From assembly GCA_028280675.1 (NCBI GenBank), contig JANQLI010000185.1:1-8736 (forward strand): DNA of 8,736 nt, read 5' to 3'. Numbering within the stretch: the stretch's first letter is position 1; the number at the start of each line of letters is the position of its first letter. The notes under the pieces were generated by a model that did not search any database, was not told the DNA's origin, and worked only from the letters and a program-made list of their open reading frames with translations. Below, in pieces: positions 6,704-8,736 of the stretch. Both the position numbers and the translations under genes were made by a program. Source of the stretch: Alphaproteobacteria bacterium (lineage in GTDB: Bacteria; Pseudomonadota; Alphaproteobacteria; SMXP01).

Positions 6704-6863
6704 GGGCTCTTATCCTCGTTATGTTGGAAGTGGCCCGATCCTCAAAGAAGCCGAGGGGCTGGGGGGCTGTTAAATTCCGGTTCCTTCTTCAGACCGGGCC
6801 GAGCCAACGATATGAATATGGGGGATGTTTAGGGCGGCCCAAAGGCTGAACTTGGGCATTTTT
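6704..6863 (+). ncRNA. Candidate structured RNA (small RNA or methyltransferase leader)
   Basis: The plus strand folds into a nested rod. From outside in: ATCCTC (6712-6717) with GGGGAT (6821-6826); TATGTTGG (6720-6727) with CCAAC-g-ATA (6804-6812); GGCCCG (6732-6737) with CGGGCC (6795-6800); TC with GA (6739-6740 and 6792-6793); AAGAAG (6745-6750) with CTTCTT (6784-6789); and CCG with CGG (6751-6753 and 6778-6780). The apical loop of 24 bases is G-rich. A terminator-like hairpin with five T ends the stretch at 6863, and this sets the strand. I searched by eye for motifs of SRP RNA, RNase P RNA, tmRNA and 6S RNA: the first three are absent. The size and rod shape recall 6S RNA, but no diagnostic sequence or usual neighbour is present. 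The 5' end is a guess. Alternatives are an attenuating leader for the methyltransferase, a palindromic repeat, or a leader of the small gene on the other strand. Confidence 0.35.
6837..6863 (+). terminator. Terminator-like hairpin upstream of the methyltransferase
   Basis: GCCCAA (6837-6842) and TTGGGC (6852-6857) form a perfect six-base stem with a nine-base loop, followed by ATTTTT. This is an intrinsic terminator on the plus strand, although a short one. No trusted plus-strand gene lies upstream of it in this gap, so it would end a small RNA or act as an attenuator before the methyltransferase, which starts 57 bases later. Confidence 0.45.
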
Positions 6864-6919
6864 GTGTAATCCCTTAAGCTTCATTCAGAGAGCTGAAATG
6901 AACCACGAAAGTAGAGACG

Positions 6920-7585
6920 ATGAGCCGTAGCATTACCGCCAATGATGACCTGGTGTCCTATGTGCAAACCTATGGGGTGCGCGAGCACCCAGTGCTTGCG
7001 AAATGCCGAGAAGAGACTCAGGCCAATGAAGAATTTCCCAATATGCAAATCTCACCTGAGCAAGGCGCCTTTATGGCATTGCTGGCACAGTCCATAAACG
7101 CAAAGCGTATCATTGAGATCGGCACCTTTACAGGGTACAGCACGTTAAGCTTTGCGCTTGCGCTCTCAGAGAATGCCCGCATCACAGCATGCGACATCAG
7201 CAAAGAACACATGACCAAAGCGAATGGGTATTGGAGCGCAGCAGGCGTATCGCATAAGATCACCCCTATTATAGGTCCAGCCGGAGACACGCTCGACCAA
7301 CTTATCGCAAATATTTCTCCGCAAACATTGTTTGATCTCGCATTCATTGATGCGGATAAAACCAATTACGACATCTATTATGAAAAGTGCCTAACGCTTC
7401 TGCGGGAAGGCGGATTGATTTTGATAGATAATGTGTTGTGGGGCGGTGCTGTGATCGACAAAGATGATATTTCAGAGGATACGCAAAGCATTCGTGACCT
7501 AAATGAAAAAATCGCAAATGATGAGCGGGTTGACCTCTGTATGACGGTCATTGGCGATGGCGTCACCCTCTGTCGCAAGCGCTAA
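6920..7585 (+). CDS. SAM-dependent O-methyltransferase (Methyltransf_3 / catechol-CCoA OMT-like)
   Basis: Transfers a methyl group from S-adenosylmethionine to a hydroxyl of a small, probably catechol-like acceptor; the natural substrate cannot be read from sequence. The 221 residues match the metal-dependent class I family of about 220. Motif I IIEIGTFTGYST is at residues 64-75, and the ribose-binding acidic residue lies in ACDIS (90-94). The metal ligands are Asp144 in FIDADKTNY and Asp170-Asn171 in LIDNVLWGG, as in plant and bacterial relatives such as MdmC and CCoAOMT. It is cytoplasmic with no signal peptide. The ATG at 6920 has only a weak purine-rich stretch before it (GTAGAGA, very close). 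A ten-codon open frame beginning at ATG 6898 overlaps this start. It is followed 46 bases later by the DUF2794 gene. Codon use seems somewhat more AT-rich than in acnA or htpG, which hints at, but does not prove, a different history. Confidence 0.93.
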   Translation: MSRSITANDDLVSYVQTYGVREHPVLAKCREETQANEEFPNMQISPEQGAFMALLAQSINAKRIIEIGTFTGYSTLSFALALSENARITACDISKEHMTKANGYWSAAGVSHKITPIIGPAGDTLDQLIANISPQTLFDLAFIDADKTNYDIYYEKCLTLLREGGLILIDNVLWGGAVIDKDDISEDTQSIRDLNEKIANDERVDLCMTVIGDGVTLCRKR

Positions 7586-7601
7586 TTGCCCCCTTGCAAT
7601 T
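7584..7601 (+). repeat. Small hairpin between methyltransferase and DUF2794 genes
   Basis: AATTGC (7584-7589), starting inside the methyltransferase stop codon, is an exact inverted repeat of GCAATT (7596-7601) with a six-base loop. No T-run follows, so it is more likely an mRNA processing or stability hairpin than a terminator. This is compatible with co-transcription of the two genes. Confidence 0.3.
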
Positions 7602-7631
7602 CATGGTAAAAAAGGGAATCCTTGAAGGCGT

Positions 7632-8027
7632 ATGAAGTCAAAAAGCACAATTTCGGAGCTTGATGGGGACGCACAGTCCCTGGCGCTGACCCGCACGGGT
7701 CCCGCACAAGGGCGAGGGCAGCGCACATACCACACATCCTTTAACCGCCGTGAGCTTAATGCCATTCTAACCGCATACGGATATGGGGTGTCCCATGGTT
7801 TATGGAAGGATTACGCCATTGATCATCTCAAAGATGTCGCTATCTTCAGCATTTTTCGCCGTGCCAGTGAGATACCGCTTTACCGCATCGAAAAAAATCC
7901 AAAGCTCGCCAAACGCCAAGGCGCCTATGCGATCGTCACGGCCTCAGGGCATATTTTGAAACGCGGTCATGAGCTGGCGAAGGTCTTGCGTATCCTTCAC
8001 CGCAAAACCCTGAAAGTCATCGACTAA
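7632..8027 (+). CDS. DUF2794 domain-containing protein
   Basis: The function is unknown. This is a small family that I know only from Alphaproteobacteria. The conserved domain covers about residues 33-125 of 131, with FNRRELNAIL (37-46), WKDYAIDHL (58-66), FSIFRRASEIPLYRIEK (72-88), QGAYAIVTASGHILKRGHEL (96-115) and a closing basic helix. The first 30 residues are low in conserved character and probably disordered. The protein is basic and cytoplasmic, with no membrane segment or catalytic signature that I can name. ATG 7632 has GAAGG just before it (7624-7628). A ten-codon open frame from 7603 ends in an ATGA overlap with this start. The gene stands 46 bases behind the methyltransferase and ends just before a strong terminator. 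The family assignment is secure; the role is not. Confidence 0.92.
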   Translation: MKSKSTISELDGDAQSLALTRTGPAQGRGQRTYHTSFNRRELNAILTAYGYGVSHGLWKDYAIDHLKDVAIFSIFRRASEIPLYRIEKNPKLAKRQGAYAIVTASGHILKRGHELAKVLRILHRKTLKVID

Positions 8028-8037
8028 GAGAAAAAAT

Positions 8038-8070
8038 AAAAAACCCCCGAAGCAATAGCGGGGGTTTTTT
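8038..8070. terminator. Bidirectional intrinsic terminator
   Basis: CCCCCG (8044-8049) pairs with CGGGGG (8059-8064) across a nine-base loop, flanked by six A on the left and six T on the right that can extend the stem. Read on either strand, it is a GC-rich hairpin followed by a T-run. It lies between the ends of the DUF2794 gene (8027) and the convergent Bax1-I gene (8090), so it can end both transcripts. Confidence 0.93.
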
Positions 8071-8089
8071 CTTGAAAAGCAACTCTGCC

Positions 8090-8736
8090 TTAGTCGCGCG
8101 AAGCCCCTAAGAAGCGCAGCAAGAAGAGGAAGAGATTGATGAAATCGAGGTAGAGGTTCAGCGCCCCATAGATTGCTTTTTTGGTCGCTGTATCCGCATG
8201 CTCTCCTTCGACATACATCATTTTGATTTTCTGCGTATCCCATGCCGTCAGACCTGTGAAGATCAAAACACCAATCACGGAAATCGCGAAATCAAGCGCG
8301 GTCGATTGCATAAAGAGGTTCACCAACATCGCAATAATCAAACCGATCAAGCCCATGAAGAGGAAGGACCCCATTCCTGACAAGTCCCGCTTCGTGGTGT
8401 ATCCCCAAAGGCTCATGGAACCGAACATGGCGGCGGTGATAAAGAATGTGCGCGCAATACTCGCGCCCGTATAAGCCAAGAAGATGTATGAAAGACTGAG
8501 CCCCATCAAGGAGGCAAAAATCCAGAAGGTGGTTTGCGCCCCCGCAGCACTCATTTTCTCAATACGGAAGCTCATAAAGAACACAAGACCAAGCGGGGCG
8601 AGCATGACCACCCACTGCAAAGGTGTGCCGTAAATGAGCCCAAGCAGTTCTGGTGATTGTGCGGTGAGGTACGCAATAACACCGGTCAAGCCGACACCGA
8701 CTGCCATGTAGTTATACACTTTGAGCATATAAGCTC
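8090..8736 (-). CDS. Bax inhibitor-1/YccA (Bax1-I) family membrane protein (partial, N-terminus beyond right edge)
   Basis: An inner-membrane protein of the Bax1-I (TMBIM-like) family; the Bacillus homologue YetJ is a pH-sensitive calcium leak channel, and bacterial roles are otherwise poorly defined. About seven hydrophobic helices are visible. Counting from the methionine codon at 8726-8728, they fall near residues 8-22, 38-53, 65-84, 90-108, 120-139, 147-162 and 187-206. Asp164 in TAWDTQKI and Asp195 in LYLDFINLF correspond to the conserved acidic pair of the family. The C-terminus LRFLGASRD is typical. The ATG at 8728 is probably not the start: the frame stays open upstream with Tyr and Ala codons, giving AYMLKVYNYM, which matches the interior of alphaproteobacterial homologues. 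These normally carry about 25-35 further N-terminal residues. The gene is convergent with the DUF2794 gene and shares a terminator with it. Identity is confident. Confidence 0.93.
   Translation of the reverse strand, partial: AYMLKVYNYMAVGVGLTGVIAYLTAQSPELLGLIYGTPLQWVVMLAPLGLVFFMSFRIEKMSAAGAQTTFWIFASLMGLSLSYIFLAYTGASIARTFFITAAMFGSMSLWGYTTKRDLSGMGSFLFMGLIGLIIAMLVNLFMQSTALDFAISVIGVLIFTGLTAWDTQKIKMMYVEGEHADTATKKAIYGALNLYLDFINLFLFLLRFLGASRD

Noticed and set aside
6753..6769. G-quadruplex in the G-rich apical loop
   Set aside because: Only two separate long G-runs are present, which is not enough for a four-run quadruplex of ordinary form.
6448..6849. A 133-codon plus-strand open frame across the small gene and the structured gap
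   Set aside because: It is antisense to the more coding-like minus-strand frame, runs through the hairpin-rich segment, and its translation shows no recognisable domain or even composition.
6704..6863. SRP RNA, RNase P RNA or tmRNA in the methyltransferase upstream gap
   Set aside because: None of the diagnostic conserved segments of these RNAs is present on either strand; 6S RNA fits in shape only and is not claimed.
6852..6880. Promoter TTGGGC-N17-TAAGCT for the methyltransferase
   Set aside because: The -35 part coincides with the 3' arm of the terminator-like hairpin and the -10 part is a poor match, so it was not listed as a feature.

Overview
The window looks like an ordinary chromosomal segment of an alphaproteobacterium with moderate GC content. 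The evidence is a DUF2794 gene (a family I know only from Alphaproteobacteria), a ccmA gene for system I cytochrome c maturation transcribed away from acnA, a DUF1223 thioredoxin-like gene directly behind acnA, and free use of GTG and TTG start codons. I cannot name the order or genus. There is no transposase, integrase, CRISPR array, tRNA or rRNA.

Layout, left to right. ccmA (minus strand, cut by the left edge) and acnA (plus strand) diverge from a 312-base intergenic region that holds several short palindromes. acnA, the complete [4Fe-4S] aconitase of the TCA cycle, is followed by a DUF1223 gene for an exported protein with a CxxC motif. Between DUF1223 and the convergent htpG gene lies a two-hairpin palindromic element of about 145 bases. 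htpG (bacterial Hsp90, minus strand) has a good ribosome binding site and a heat-shock-like promoter candidate. Upstream of it on the same strand is a small gene for a 76-residue protein of unknown function.

The gap at 6688-6919 has no coding sequence that I trust. Its plus strand can fold into a long, nested, rod-like RNA that ends in a terminator-like hairpin with a T5 tail. This is either an unrecognised small RNA or a leader/attenuator for the next gene. That gene encodes a SAM-dependent O-methyltransferase, followed 46 bases later by the DUF2794 gene. A strong bidirectional intrinsic terminator separates DUF2794 from a convergent Bax1-I/YccA-type seven-helix membrane protein gene, which is cut by the right edge.

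The protein genes are mostly housekeeping: carbon metabolism, heme export for cytochrome c, protein folding and membrane homeostasis. I see no sign of a new multi-gene system. The items worth following up are the structured RNA candidate (about 6704-6863), the palindromic element (4259-4403), the unknown small gene beside htpG, and the palindromes between ccmA and acnA.
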